Assembly: GCA_963934295.1 (NCBI GenBank)
Contig: CAWVXY010000004.1
Span: 1 to 64,000, forward strand
Reading direction: 5' to 3'
DNA from: Seribacter sp963934295
GTDB lineage: Bacteria > Verrucomicrobiota > Verrucomicrobiia > Opitutales > Seribacteraceae
DNA: 64,000 bases
The position numbers and the translations under genes are program-made. The notes beneath the pieces were generated by a model. The model ran no database searches and was not told where the DNA came from. It saw nothing but the letters and a program-made list of their open reading frames with translations. Shown piece by piece: positions 8,388-17,663 of this stretch. How positions within the stretch are numbered: the first letter of the stretch is position 1; the number at the start of each line of letters is the position of its first letter.

Positions 8388-10985
8388 TCAGCCCAACTTC
8401 ATAATCAATTCCTCGTCTTTTACCGAAAAGGCGACTTCACTCCCCTCCTCCACTTCACCCGCCACTAAAGCTCGGGCAAGTTGAGTCTCCACCTGCTTCT
8501 GTAAAAATCTTTTGAGAGGACGAGCCCCGTAGGTAGGATCGTATCCTTTCTCTCCAATCCATTTCTTGGCAGCATCTGTAAAAATAACGGATACCTTACG
8601 ATCCTCAAGTCGCTTATTCAGCCCTGCAAGTAGGAGGTCTACAATTTCAGTGATTTCCTCAAGAGAAAGAGGTTTAAAAAGAACGATATCATCAATCCGA
8701 TTTAGGAATTCGGGACGAAAATGGTCCCGTAAATCCGCCATGACCGATTCACGAGCGGATTCGGAAATTTCATTATCGATGACATTGTCCTGTAAATAAC
8801 GGCTGCCCACATTCGAGGTCATAATGACCACCACATTTTTAAAGTCCACAGTACGACCTTGTGAATCCGTAAGGCGGCCATCGTCCATCAATTGAAGTAA
8901 AACATTGAAGACATCGGGATGAGCCTTTTCAATCTCGTCGAAAAGAATGACGGAATATGGCTTACGCCGAACTGCCTCAGTGAGTTGTCCGCCTTCTTCA
9001 TATCCCACATAACCAGGAGGAGCTCCGATCAATCGGGCTACGGAGTGCTTCTCCATGTACTCGGACATATCTATACGTATCACATTGTTCTCACTATCGA
9101 ACAGACTTTCTGCTAAAGTCTTGGCCAACTCAGTCTTACCGACCCCTGTTGGACCAAGAAAAAGAAAAGTGCCTATTGGGCGATTGGGGTCCTTAATCCC
9201 GGCCCGAGCTCGCATAATGGCTTCGGACACCGCATCAACAGCCTCTTCTTGTCCGATTACCCGTTCGTGTAAAATACTTTGCAGGCGAAGAATTTTCTCT
9301 CTCTCCCCTTCGATTAATTTGGTGACAGGCACTCCGGTCCAGCGAGCAACGATATCAGCAATCTCCTCGGCCGTGACCTCCTCCTTAAGAATGGAATCGT
9401 CTTTCTTTTCCACTTTTTCAAGGGCTTCCAATTCGGCTTCCAGCGTCGGAAGTTTTCCATGTTTAAGCTCAGCAACCAGATTCAAATCATAAGCCCGTTC
9501 TGCTCGCTCCATATCGGCCCGCATCGTTTCAATTTGCTCGCGCAGAACACGAACATCGTCAATTCCCTTACGTTCATTTTCCCACTGTCGCTTGATGGTC
9601 TCCATCTTGTCCCGAGCATTACCCAATTCCTTGCGAAGTGTTTCCAAGCGGTCCTTACTGGACTTATCCTTCTCCTGCTTAAGTGCAGTTTCTTCGATCT
9701 CAAGTTGGAGAACGCGACGGCTAATTTCGTCTAATTCAGAAGGCATACTGTCCAATTCCGTACGAATCATAGCACAGGCTTCGTCAACAAGATCAATTGC
9801 TTTATCGGGTAAGAAACGGTCCGAAATATAGCGATTGGAAAGCACTGCAGCGTTAACCAACGCTTCATCCCGAATATTCACACCATGGTGAATTTCAAAG
9901 CGTTCGCGCAAGCCTCGAAGAATCGAAATCGTGTCCTCCACATTAGGTTGCTCCACAAGTACCGTTTGAAAACGACGCTCGAGAGCAGCGTCTTTTTCAA
10001 TATTCTGACGATATTCATTGAGCGTTGTTGCTCCGATACAATGAAGTTCACCTCGAGCGAGCATTGGTTTCAACATATTTCCCGCATCAATTGCACCTTC
10101 CGCCTTTCCGGCTCCAACAATGGTATGCATCTCATCAATAAAAAGAACAATCCTACCTTCTGCTTTGCTTACTTCATTGAGGACAGCCTTCAAGCGTTCC
10201 TCAAATTCACCTCGAAATTTTGCTCCTGCTAACAAAGATCCCATTTCCAAAGTAAAAATAGTTTTATCTTTTAACCCTTCAGGTACATCTCCACGTACAA
10301 TTCGCTGGGCCAAGCCTTCAACGATTGCGGTCTTCCCCACTCCGGGTTCCCCAATCAAAACAGGATTATTTTTAGTCTTACGAGATAGGATGCGTATCAC
10401 ACGTCTAATTTCGGAATCTCGACCAATGACTGGATCCAACTTTCCCGACTTTGCCTGTTCCACTAAATCAATTCCATACTTCTTCAATGCACGAAAAGAA
10501 TTTTCGGGAGTCCTTGAAGTTACTTTTTGCCCACCACGTAAATTTTGCAGAGTTTCTTTAATTTTTTTATTAGTAAGATCAAAGTTTTTGAGAAATTGCT
10601 TGAAAGTAGCTGGTTTTCCAACTGCCGTTAAACCAAGTAATAAATGTTCGGTGCTTACATAATCATCCTGCATCTCTGAGGAAATAGTCTGACTTTTCTC
10701 AACCGCTTCAGTTAAAGCAGCGGAAGCGTATGATCGTGAAGTGTTCACATCTCCCGCAATCTTGGGCAAATTCTTAAGTTCGCGCTGTAGTCCTAATTGC
10801 ACAGGAGCCGTCCCCACTCCCATTTCCTCAAGCAATGCAGGCACGATTCCATTTTCCTGTGCTAGTAATGCAGAGAGCAAATGCCAAACTTCCACCTCCT
10901 GTTGACCATTGCGCTTTGCAACTTCTGACATTTCCTTGATTGCAGAAATTCCAAGTTCGGTAAATTTTTCAGGATCGATATTCAT
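8388..10985 (-). CDS. clpB: ATP-dependent disaggregase ClpB
   Basis: 865-residue Hsp100 chaperone that, with DnaK, pulls polypeptides out of aggregates. Domain order: Clp N-terminal repeats (1-145), first AAA+ with Walker A GEPGVGKTAIVEG near residue 212 and Walker B VLFIDEMH, a coiled-coil middle domain (about 410-530) that defines ClpB as opposed to ClpA or ClpC, second AAA+ with GPTGVGKTELAKTLAE and VILFDEIEKAHPDVF, and the D2 small domain. No IGF/L loop for ClpP binding is apparent. It stands alone, with its own terminator, and is divergent from nth. No clear CIRCE or sigma-32 site was seen upstream. Confidence 0.97.
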   Translation of the reverse strand: MNIDPEKFTELGISAIKEMSEVAKRNGQQEVEVWHLLSALLAQENGIVPALLEEMGVGTAPVQLGLQRELKNLPKIAGDVNTSRSYASAALTEAVEKSQTISSEMQDDYVSTEHLLLGLTAVGKPATFKQFLKNFDLTNKKIKETLQNLRGGQKVTSRTPENSFRALKKYGIDLVEQAKSGKLDPVIGRDSEIRRVIRILSRKTKNNPVLIGEPGVGKTAIVEGLAQRIVRGDVPEGLKDKTIFTLEMGSLLAGAKFRGEFEERLKAVLNEVSKAEGRIVLFIDEMHTIVGAGKAEGAIDAGNMLKPMLARGELHCIGATTLNEYRQNIEKDAALERRFQTVLVEQPNVEDTISILRGLRERFEIHHGVNIRDEALVNAAVLSNRYISDRFLPDKAIDLVDEACAMIRTELDSMPSELDEISRRVLQLEIEETALKQEKDKSSKDRLETLRKELGNARDKMETIKRQWENERKGIDDVRVLREQIETMRADMERAERAYDLNLVAELKHGKLPTLEAELEALEKVEKKDDSILKEEVTAEEIADIVARWTGVPVTKLIEGEREKILRLQSILHERVIGQEEAVDAVSEAIMRARAGIKDPNRPIGTFLFLGPTGVGKTELAKTLAESLFDSENNVIRIDMSEYMEKHSVARLIGAPPGYVGYEEGGQLTEAVRRKPYSVILFDEIEKAHPDVFNVLLQLMDDGRLTDSQGRTVDFKNVVVIMTSNVGSRYLQDNVIDNEISESARESVMADLRDHFRPEFLNRIDDIVLFKPLSLEEITEIVDLLLAGLNKRLEDRKVSVIFTDAAKKWIGEKGYDPTYGARPLKRFLQKQVETQLARALVAGEVEEGSEVAFSVKDEELIMKLG

Positions 10986-11118
10986 GATTGTTGTTGTGCA
11001 AGTTGCGTTCCGATTCGATTACAGACCTCAATCGATTATAAAATCAAGGATTTAGAAGGATATGCTATTCATCATCAATTGAAAATACGGGACATTTTAG
11101 AATAAAAACAATAAAAAA

Positions 11119-11133
11119 GAGACACATTGTCTC
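11119..11133. promoter_or_regulatory. Short palindrome between clpB and nth
   Basis: GAGACA-CAT-TGTCTC, a perfect inverted repeat with 6-base arms and a 3-base centre, 46 bases before the nth start and 134 bases before clpB. The arm pattern TGTCT occurs again at 11145. It could be an operator; no regulator can be named. Confidence 0.3.
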
Positions 11134-11178
11134 AATATGTTCGATTGTCTTTGGAGTTAATTTTTTCATACTGCAAGA

Positions 11179-11832
11179 ATGAGAATGAGAGAGAGAGCTG
11201 AATTTATCGACCGTGAATTAGCCAATCTGTACCCCAATCCCCCTATTCCCCTGGATCACACAAATTCCTATACTTTATTGATTGCGGTTTTACTCTCTGC
11301 CCAATGCACTGATGCTAGGGTTAACAAAATTACCCCCGACCTTTTTAAACTCGCTTCTGACCCGCTGAATATGTCGAAGCTTTCAGTCGATCAAATAAAT
11401 TCCGTTGTCAGACCCTGTGGATTAGCTCCTCGAAAAGCCAAAGCAATCCATGGGCTTTCTTTAATTCTACTGAACAAACATTCCAGGCAAGTACCACAAA
11501 CCTTCGAAGAATTGGAAGAACTTCCCGGGGTGGGTCACAAAACAGCTTCCGTAGTAATGGCACAGTCATTTGGTCATCCATCCTTTCCAGTCGACACACA
11601 TATCCACCGGCTCGCTCAAAGGTGGAAACTTACTAATGGTAAAAGTGTGACTCAAACAGAAAGGGATTTAAAAAAACTTTTCCCGAAGGACCGATGGAAT
11701 GAAATCCACCTTCAAATCATTTTTTATGGACGAGAATATTGCCAAGCCAGAAATTGTTTCGGTTTGGAATGCCCAATCTGTAAAGCTCTGTTTCCACTGA
11801 GAAAAACAAAAGTGGAGACAAAAAAAGCCTAA
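11179..11832 (+). CDS. nth: Endonuclease III (DNA glycosylase/AP lyase) with altered Fe-S motif
   Basis: 217-residue base-excision repair enzyme that removes oxidised pyrimidines and nicks abasic sites. The helix-hairpin-helix LPGVGHKTASVV holds the catalytic Lys121, and VDTHIHRLAQR the catalytic Asp139. The C-terminal cysteines are C188, C193, C198 and C201, giving spacing X4, X4, X2, whereas the classical [4Fe-4S] motif is C-X6-C-X2-C-X5-C; the last classical cysteine is absent and an extra one sits between the first two. The cluster may still form with this set. The gene converges with, and overlaps by 4 bases, the GYF_2/LRR gene. Confidence 0.92.
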   Translation: MRMRERAEFIDRELANLYPNPPIPLDHTNSYTLLIAVLLSAQCTDARVNKITPDLFKLASDPLNMSKLSVDQINSVVRPCGLAPRKAKAIHGLSLILLNKHSRQVPQTFEELEELPGVGHKTASVVMAQSFGHPSFPVDTHIHRLAQRWKLTNGKSVTQTERDLKKLFPKDRWNEIHLQIIFYGREYCQARNCFGLECPICKALFPLRKTKVETKKA

Positions 11833-12821
11833 CCTCCGTTCACAAAAACTTTTGGGCGAGCATCCGTAAGCCTAGAAATAGCAGCCTCGTTCAAGCCGGT
11901 CTCGTATAAATATATTTCCCTTAAATTTTCCATCGAAATTAAAAGATCTACTAATTCTTCATTTAATTCAATCCGAACAAGGTTTAAATAAGTGAGATTT
12001 GTAAGGTTTTTTAATTGGGCGAGCCCTTGGACGGTAACCTCTTTGTTTCCTTCCAGATACAATCGTTGTAAATTTTCAAATTTGGAAAGCACTATAATAC
12101 CACTATCGGTAATCTCTGCATAAGTTAAATCAAGAGACAAAACCTTGGAAGATATAGGGATTAATGCCTCCAAGTCATTATCGTTGAGACCCTGTTCTTT
12201 TTCGGGGGGAGAAATGACTCGAAAGCCATCACCCTTATCCGTAGCTAATAAAATAACATTTGTAGAACGAAGCCTTTGCCAATCTTCATCATTCAAGGTA
12301 ATATCTAGAGGATTAGTCGGTATTTCCTTTGCCACCGAAACTTCTTTAGTTTTTTCATGAGCCGGTTCTTGACTTAAAAATCCAAACTTTTTCATGATCG
12401 TACCGACCTTACTTGGAAAAGCAAAATAAAGTGCGGCAACTCCTCCGCAAACCACAATACAGGTGACTGAAAAAACGATAATGGTTGATATGATACGAGA
12501 AACGAAACCTTTCTGTTTTGTAACTACTACAGATTGGCCTTGATTCATCTTTATCTTGGTCCGTTGCTTTCCACTGACCGATTTTGTTTTTGAATTTTCT
12601 AATGGAGCACTTTTCTTAGATTGATGAGGTTGTACAACCGGGCTAACAATGGATTGTTGTTCGGTCGCACCCAATAGATTACCCAAAGTTTTCCATTCTG
12701 ATTCTCCCTCATAAAGAGCAAAATCAGTAGCCAATAGTTGACCCACTTGCAAAAATTCAGTTGCTTGTTCTACCGTATATGGACCAAAAGTCTGACCATC
12801 TCTGGAAACAAATATATTCAT
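11829..12821 (-). CDS. GYF_2-domain membrane protein with C-terminal leucine-rich repeats
   Basis: 330 residues. The N-terminal 50 residues are a GYF_2 domain (MNIFVSRDGQTFGPYTVEQ, then the conserved acidic and Trp positions EGESEWKTLG). A basic linker (about 70-100) leads to one membrane helix (about 110-135). The C-terminal part, which should be periplasmic since no signal peptide precedes the GYF_2 domain, has three to four leucine-rich repeats from about residue 225 on (LTYAEITDSGIIVLSKFENL, LYLEGNKEVTVQGLAQLKNL, LNLVRIELNEELVDLL). It is a tandem paralogue of the gene 10 bases upstream; the region around the helix is clearly related in both. Role unknown; probably a scaffold linking cytoplasm and periplasm. 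Confidence 0.75.
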   Translation of the reverse strand: MNIFVSRDGQTFGPYTVEQATEFLQVGQLLATDFALYEGESEWKTLGNLLGATEQQSIVSPVVQPHQSKKSAPLENSKTKSVSGKQRTKIKMNQGQSVVVTKQKGFVSRIISTIIVFSVTCIVVCGGVAALYFAFPSKVGTIMKKFGFLSQEPAHEKTKEVSVAKEIPTNPLDITLNDEDWQRLRSTNVILLATDKGDGFRVISPPEKEQGLNDNDLEALIPISSKVLSLDLTYAEITDSGIIVLSKFENLQRLYLEGNKEVTVQGLAQLKNLTNLTYLNLVRIELNEELVDLLISMENLREIYLYETGLNEAAISRLTDARPKVFVNGG

Positions 12822-12831
12822 TTCAATTTAA

Positions 12832-13668
12832 CTAAGAACCCTCCTTTGGAGAAGTAATAGATTGGATGAAATCTGAGGGTATTCCAATGTTTACTAAAAT
12901 GGGAGAAACCTTATCAGGAGCAAAAATCAAACCTACAAATCCTAATATAGCGACCACTATAAAAAGAATTATAAAAAGCAATGAAGTGGAATAAATTTTG
13001 GATAGAATGCCTTCCCCTTTAACAACAATTACAGTTTGTTTTCTATTTAGCCCCTTAATGTTATGGGAACCTGATATACGATTCTTGCCACTTCGGGAAA
13101 TAGATTTTTCCTTAGCTTTTTGTTCTCGGGGAGGGGGAACTTGTGGAGGAGGAGGCAATGGCAAAGAAGGGGAAGGTGGTGGAATATATTCTTCAGTTTG
13201 TCCAGACACCGTTTCATCATTCGTTGGCGGTGAAACTGGATTTATTAATTCTTCAGCAACAATAGATTCCTGCTCAAAGGGAGGCGGCAAGGGAGGAGTT
13301 ATCGTTTCTTGCACATCAACAGAAGATGATTGAAAATCTTCAACAGGAATGGTTTCCGAAACCGAAGATGATGTATTTTGAGTAGAAAAATCATCTTCAT
13401 TTTCATCTTCGTCTTCATCGACAAAAACGTCTTCCCATTCCTTTAATTTTTCATAATCAACTTCGTCGTCTTCAAATTGATCAAATATTGAAGGATCTTT
13501 CTGATTCTCTTCGAGGGACAGCAAGGTTCCTAATGTATCCCAATCTTCATCGCCTTCAAGTGAAGCCAAATCATCCTCGGTCAACTCGCCACTCTTAATA
13601 AATTCAAGAATTTCTTCCCGAGAATGAGGTCCAAATGTTTGGTTATCTTTCTTAACAATGATATTCAC
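12832..13668 (-). CDS. GYF_2-domain membrane protein with acidic and proline-rich linker
   Basis: 278 residues. An N-terminal GYF_2 domain (KKDNQTFGPHSREEILEFI, then EGDEDWDTLG) is followed by a very acidic stretch near residues 65-100, proline-rich segments near 145-180 (PPPSPSLPLPPPPQVPPP), a short basic region and one membrane helix near 225-250; the protein ends about 25 residues later. It matches its downstream neighbour in the GYF_2 domain and the helix region but lacks the leucine-rich repeats, so it looks like a duplicated copy with a different linker and no C-terminal domain. The linker is cytoplasmic by the predicted topology and could be a ligand for GYF domains, which bind proline-rich peptides in eukaryotes. 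Confidence 0.7.
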   Translation of the reverse strand: MNIIVKKDNQTFGPHSREEILEFIKSGELTEDDLASLEGDEDWDTLGTLLSLEENQKDPSIFDQFEDDEVDYEKLKEWEDVFVDEDEDENEDDFSTQNTSSSVSETIPVEDFQSSSVDVQETITPPLPPPFEQESIVAEELINPVSPPTNDETVSGQTEEYIPPPSPSLPLPPPPQVPPPREQKAKEKSISRSGKNRISGSHNIKGLNRKQTVIVVKGEGILSKIYSTSLLFIILFIVVAILGFVGLIFAPDKVSPILVNIGIPSDFIQSITSPKEGS

Positions 13669-13794
13669 TATTCTTAATTCGCTTTAGATTACATTATGTA
13701 AAAAGAGATAAAAAACCAAACAAAAGAAACGTGGAGTAGAAATATTTCTCTTGAATTGAAAAAATTTAACTGACCGGACTTAAATAAAAGAAAG

Positions 13795-15531
13795 CTATTT
13801 TACAGCAGGTCTGGATCTGATCCACTCGACCACAATCTCAATTTCCTCGGTGCTTAGTTTCTTATCACGACCATAGGCTGGCATTCGGTCGTTTTTCTTT
13901 CCGTAAAATCTTTCATGTTCAGGATTAACGATAAAATCAACCATCCATTTTTTTGAACCATAACCAGTTAAATCCGGTGCAGAACCTTCTCCTTCAGAAT
14001 CAATATCATGACAATCAATACAGGCAAGATCATCGTAAAAAATATCCATTAATTTTTCTCTTTTCTCTTCTTCCAAAGATTCCTGATATGGCAACTCAGC
14101 AAGATCGGATAAAAGGAGGGCAACTTCAGGAAGCAATTTTTTTTCTTCCTCATCAAACTTTTTTAAAACTTTTTTAGCCATAGTCCCGTCTTTAAACGCA
14201 GTTCCTCCAAAGTATTCAGGAGATACATAGTGTTCATAATTCAACAGTTTAGTTGTCCAAGCAACGCTGGCAAAACCAGCCAATTCAGGTGCAGATTGAT
14301 CGTCATCAACTTGATACCCCCTTCCATCATGGCCATTATATCGATGACAACTTGAACAATGAGTAGAAAATATTCGTCGACCCCTATTTTCCCTATCACC
14401 CCTTAGTAACGCAACCGCGCCGGTTGGCGGAATCCCTTCCTCCTGAGCAATTTGAACAACACGTTGGGCTTGCCATTCAGCTTCACGAACAGCGGCACCG
14501 TGATTAATATTTTCCCTGTCCTCTGAAAAAGCTAAAAAAGTAAGTCCAGCAGCTCCTGCTAGCAGGCACCACCAAAAACCTATATTAAATTGATGCCCTT
14601 TTCGCGAAGCCCCAATAAAAGGTTGAAGGAAAATAAGAAGTCCAAAAACCAAAGGTATAATGACTGCACCCCAAAATGCAGGAACATACTTCAATAATTG
14701 AAAAAGAAATAAAAAGTACCACTCGGGCCTTGCTGGAAACTCGTTCGAAGGATCAGCTGGTGGTCCTAAAGGTGCTCCATCAAAATATAAAGTGAGAAAG
14801 ACAACGGCTAATAAAACTGCTAAACAAGCAACACCATCCTTCAATATTTGATCCGGCCAAAAATAGGAATCTCTCTTGGGTCGGGGCTCCTTTACATGAA
14901 TACCATGCTTTCTGAAAAGATATATATGACCTACAACAAGTGCAATTAATGCCCCGGGAAGAATACCTGCATGAAGAGCAAAAAAGCGAGTGATTGTTTG
15001 ATGTCCATATTCCACCCCGCCGACCACAATTTTTTGGAGCATGGGACCAATTATTGGAACTTCTGCAATAAGATTAGTGGCAACCGCAGTAGCCCAAAAA
15101 CCTTTTTGATCCCATGGTAAAAGATAACCGGTTAAAGAAAGAGCTAAAGTTACCCCTAAAAGGGCAATTCCAAACCAAAAGTTAAGCTCTCTAGGTGCCC
15201 GGTACGCTCCATCGATCATCACCTGCATTAAATGCAAAACTAGCAACACAATCATAGCTTGGGCCATGTAATGATGAACGCCTCGTAAAAACCATCCTCC
15301 CCAAACTTGATACTGGATGAAATAAACACTTTCCCAAGCAGTCTGAGCACTAGGACTATATGACATCCATAAAAGTGTACCCGTTACAACCTGAGTAAAA
15401 AAAGCAAAGGTTAGGCAACTTCCCCAAACATAACGCCACCTTGCTCCACCAGGGACTTTCTCATAAAGAGCTTCTTTTACAAGACCACGGATTCCTGAAC
15501 GATCGTCCAACCAATCTAAAAACTTACTCAT
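13795..15531 (-). CDS. Cytochrome b fused to a diheme cytochrome c (bc complex core subunit)
   Basis: 578-residue quinol oxidising subunit. Residues 1-210 are the haem-binding cytochrome b half, with paired histidines in VHHYMAQAMIVLLVLH and ALHAGILPGALIALVVGH; the subunit-IV-like half carries the PEWY quinol-site motif at residues 269-272 and further helices. The last 200 residues are cytochrome c with two CxxCH sites starting at residues 392 (CSSCH) and 504 (CIDCH). The fusion supplies the c1-type subunit that is otherwise missing. The ATG at 15531 overlaps the Rieske stop codon (ATGA) and is preferred to a start 54 bases upstream that would add residues inside the Rieske gene. Confidence 0.92.
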   Translation of the reverse strand: MSKFLDWLDDRSGIRGLVKEALYEKVPGGARWRYVWGSCLTFAFFTQVVTGTLLWMSYSPSAQTAWESVYFIQYQVWGGWFLRGVHHYMAQAMIVLLVLHLMQVMIDGAYRAPRELNFWFGIALLGVTLALSLTGYLLPWDQKGFWATAVATNLIAEVPIIGPMLQKIVVGGVEYGHQTITRFFALHAGILPGALIALVVGHIYLFRKHGIHVKEPRPKRDSYFWPDQILKDGVACLAVLLAVVFLTLYFDGAPLGPPADPSNEFPARPEWYFLFLFQLLKYVPAFWGAVIIPLVFGLLIFLQPFIGASRKGHQFNIGFWWCLLAGAAGLTFLAFSEDRENINHGAAVREAEWQAQRVVQIAQEEGIPPTGAVALLRGDRENRGRRIFSTHCSSCHRYNGHDGRGYQVDDDQSAPELAGFASVAWTTKLLNYEHYVSPEYFGGTAFKDGTMAKKVLKKFDEEEKKLLPEVALLLSDLAELPYQESLEEEKREKLMDIFYDDLACIDCHDIDSEGEGSAPDLTGYGSKKWMVDFIVNPEHERFYGKKNDRMPAYGRDKKLSTEEIEIVVEWIRSRPAVK

Positions 15532-16109
15532 ACTAGAGGGATTTTTTCCACAATATTTGGACGAAAATGCTGAAAGCGAATCCATATAACACCATCTTCC
15601 ACTTTGGTATCCATTGTATCCAATCCTCTTGGACTTGGGCTATTTGCGTCGGTAACAGAACCATCAAGTCCAAATGTACTGTTATGGCAGGGACAAAAAT
15701 AATCATCCGATTTTGATCGGTAGTCCACCGCACAACCCAAATGCGGACACTTTAAATTGAATGCGATTACTTCTTCTCCATTTCGGCTTAGATAAACCGC
15801 TCCAGCAGGAACATTTTTATAGGTTGTCCAGGCATCCTTGACTTGTTCCAAAATAATTTCGTATTTAGCCGGTTTTCCGTCCTCTGACAGGTTTATTAAA
15901 GGGGCCACTCTAGTCCATGGGACTTTTTCTTTATTTCCTGCACTTTTTTTAACCGGATCTAGAATGGTGGTTATACCTGCAGCAAAAGGGAAAACTCCAC
16001 AAACGGCAGAAACTGCCAAAGTTGATACAACGATAAATTTCCTCCTTGAACCATCTTCACTACAATTAGTTGCACTCGAATCAATGGATGAATTTTTTTC
16101 TTCTTTCAT
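15528..16109 (-). CDS. Rieske iron-sulfur protein of the bc complex
   Basis: 193 residues. The [2Fe-2S] binding boxes CPHLGC and CPCHNS lie near residues 122 and 141. The N-terminus has a twin arginine followed by a hydrophobic stretch (RRKFIVVSTLAVSAVCGVF), consistent with Tat-dependent insertion and an uncleaved membrane anchor. It is the first gene of a two-gene operon with the cytochrome b/c fusion, 4-base overlap. Together these make a minimal quinol:cytochrome c oxidoreductase. A tatC gene is present elsewhere in the window. Confidence 0.95.
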   Translation of the reverse strand: MKEEKNSSIDSSATNCSEDGSRRKFIVVSTLAVSAVCGVFPFAAGITTILDPVKKSAGNKEKVPWTRVAPLINLSEDGKPAKYEIILEQVKDAWTTYKNVPAGAVYLSRNGEEVIAFNLKCPHLGCAVDYRSKSDDYFCPCHNSTFGLDGSVTDANSPSPRGLDTMDTKVEDGVIWIRFQHFRPNIVEKIPLV

Positions 16110-16301
16110 GAACTTTGAATGTCATAAATTATTCTGCATATGAAATATTTAAAATTAAATTTGTAAAAACGAATTACGCTTCAGGAAGGTGATCTTTATA
16201 TACAACCAATCAAAACCATGACAAAATTAAAACAAATTAGAAGTTTGTTTTGGGCAATATGTTCACCCAATAATTTTAATTTTTTTTAATTTTTACTAAC
16301 C

Positions 16302-17570
16302 TCATTCAGGGAATGCGGGAAGAGGAGGTAAGCCACCGCCGGAAGAATCAGAACCAGGCAAAGGAGGCAACCCTCCACTACTGTCTTCCCCGGGAAGACC
16401 CGGAAGGGGCGGCAAGCCATTTCCACCATCATCAGGGAGTCCGGGCAGAGGAGGAAGGTCATTTCCGCCATCATCAGGGAGTCCGGGTAAAGGAGGAAGG
16501 TCATTTCCGCCATCATCAGGGAGTCCGGGTAAAGGAGGAAAGCCTTCTTCTGCAGGTGGAGAATCGGGAAAAGCAGGAAGATCATTTTCAAGCGAATCTA
16601 CACCGGGTAAGGAAGGAAGCCCGTCTTCAACTGGAGGAAACTCGGGTAAGGACTCAGAGGGCGAATCATTGGAGGAAGGTAATTCAGGAAATTCCGGATC
16701 GCCATCTTCTGGTATAGCAGGTAAATTATCGGAAGGAATGGGTTCTGTACCAGGAAGGGGCGGGAAACCATCATTAGTGGGGATATTAGAAGAATTATCC
16801 GCAGGCATGGCAGGGAAAGCAGGAAAGCTCTCCGTCGAGGAGGGTGCTTCCGGAACAACGGGAAAAGCATCGGGAGTTTCAACCGGCTCTACTGTGGGAA
16901 GGGGAGGAAAGGATTCGGTTGGATCATTGAGCGAAGGATTAATTTGTGGCTCATCTGGGGCAACAGGAGTTGGAGCAGGAAAATTGTTTGATTCTGGGGG
17001 GAAAACAATTCCAGAAGGGGTTGGTGCAATTTCAACTGCCTCACTAGACTTAGCTTTCAACGGGGAAACAAAAGGTTTTTCGGATAATTGAATTGGTGAA
17101 CCATCAGAACGCCAGGTTGCTTCCTTACCGTGTCTTGTCCCATTTGTATATGCCCGAACATACATTTTTTGACCGTTTGGCCACCACCTTGTTACGGTGC
17201 CATGCCAGCGACCTTCGCTGTAATTCCTCTCGTACATTTTAACACCATTTGAAAACCACCTTGAACTAATTCCGTCTTTTTTCCCTTCTTTCCAGGATTC
17301 ATCTGCGGATACATAATCCCCACCCTCTCCATTCTCTATAGTTAAGATTCTACCGGTAAATGGGCGATCGTTGAACTTTTGGTAAAGTAACCCATATCTC
17401 GACTCGAAGAAATCGCCATACTCCTCTGCAGTTACTTGATAGGCATCATCACTGACTCCGACTATACCTTGCTTGGTAGGACTACCGGGTACATCCTGTC
17501 GGTAACTATTTTGACAGGATGCAAAAAGTAAAAAAAAGGCAAGGAGAAGAAATGACAGCAGATTATTCAT
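16302..17570 (-). CDS. MORN_2-repeat lipoprotein with repetitive proline-rich tail
   Basis: 422 residues. A lipoprotein signal (MNNLLSFLLLAFFLLFASC) gives Cys19; the ATG at 17570 is chosen because earlier in-frame starts only lengthen the basic region. Residues about 60-160 hold three to four MORN_2-type units (GISSRWFSNGVKMYERNYSE, GTVTRWWPNGQKMYVRAYTN), as in YwqK-like proteins. The remaining 250 residues are low-complexity Pro/Leu/Gly/Asp/Ser with repeats of the type LPPLPGLPDDGGND, ending GGLPPLPAFPE. The tail is acidic and likely extended, perhaps spanning periplasm or cell surface. A second protein of the same plan is encoded at 41202-42983. Function unknown. Confidence 0.7.
   Translation of the reverse strand: MNNLLSFLLLAFFLLFASCQNSYRQDVPGSPTKQGIVGVSDDAYQVTAEEYGDFFESRYGLLYQKFNDRPFTGRILTIENGEGGDYVSADESWKEGKKDGISSRWFSNGVKMYERNYSEGRWHGTVTRWWPNGQKMYVRAYTNGTRHGKEATWRSDGSPIQLSEKPFVSPLKAKSSEAVEIAPTPSGIVFPPESNNFPAPTPVAPDEPQINPSLNDPTESFPPLPTVEPVETPDAFPVVPEAPSSTESFPAFPAMPADNSSNIPTNDGFPPLPGTEPIPSDNLPAIPEDGDPEFPELPSSNDSPSESLPEFPPVEDGLPSLPGVDSLENDLPAFPDSPPAEEGFPPLPGLPDDGGNDLPPLPGLPDDGGNDLPPLPGLPDDGGNGLPPLPGLPGEDSSGGLPPLPGSDSSGGGLPPLPAFPE
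16417..16545. repeat. 42-bp tandem repeat within a coding region
   Basis: About three direct copies of a 42-base unit (16417-16458, 16459-16500, 16501-16542) coding for LPPLPGLPDDGGND on the minus strand. The second and third copies are almost identical, the first differs at a few positions, and decayed copies flank it. In-frame multiples of three mean copy-number changes would lengthen or shorten the tail without a frameshift. Confidence 0.85.
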
Positions 17571-17663
17571 AAAGTTTATGGTGTTCATTTTATTAAACAA
17601 TGCAAGTTTGAAGGTTTCATTTAAACAATGTTATTGTCATAAGTTTATAATTATGTTTTATGT

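Noticed and set aside
16417..16545. CRISPR-like repeat
   Set aside because: The repeats are contiguous with no spacers and lie inside a coding frame that translates into regular LPPLPGLPDDGGND units.
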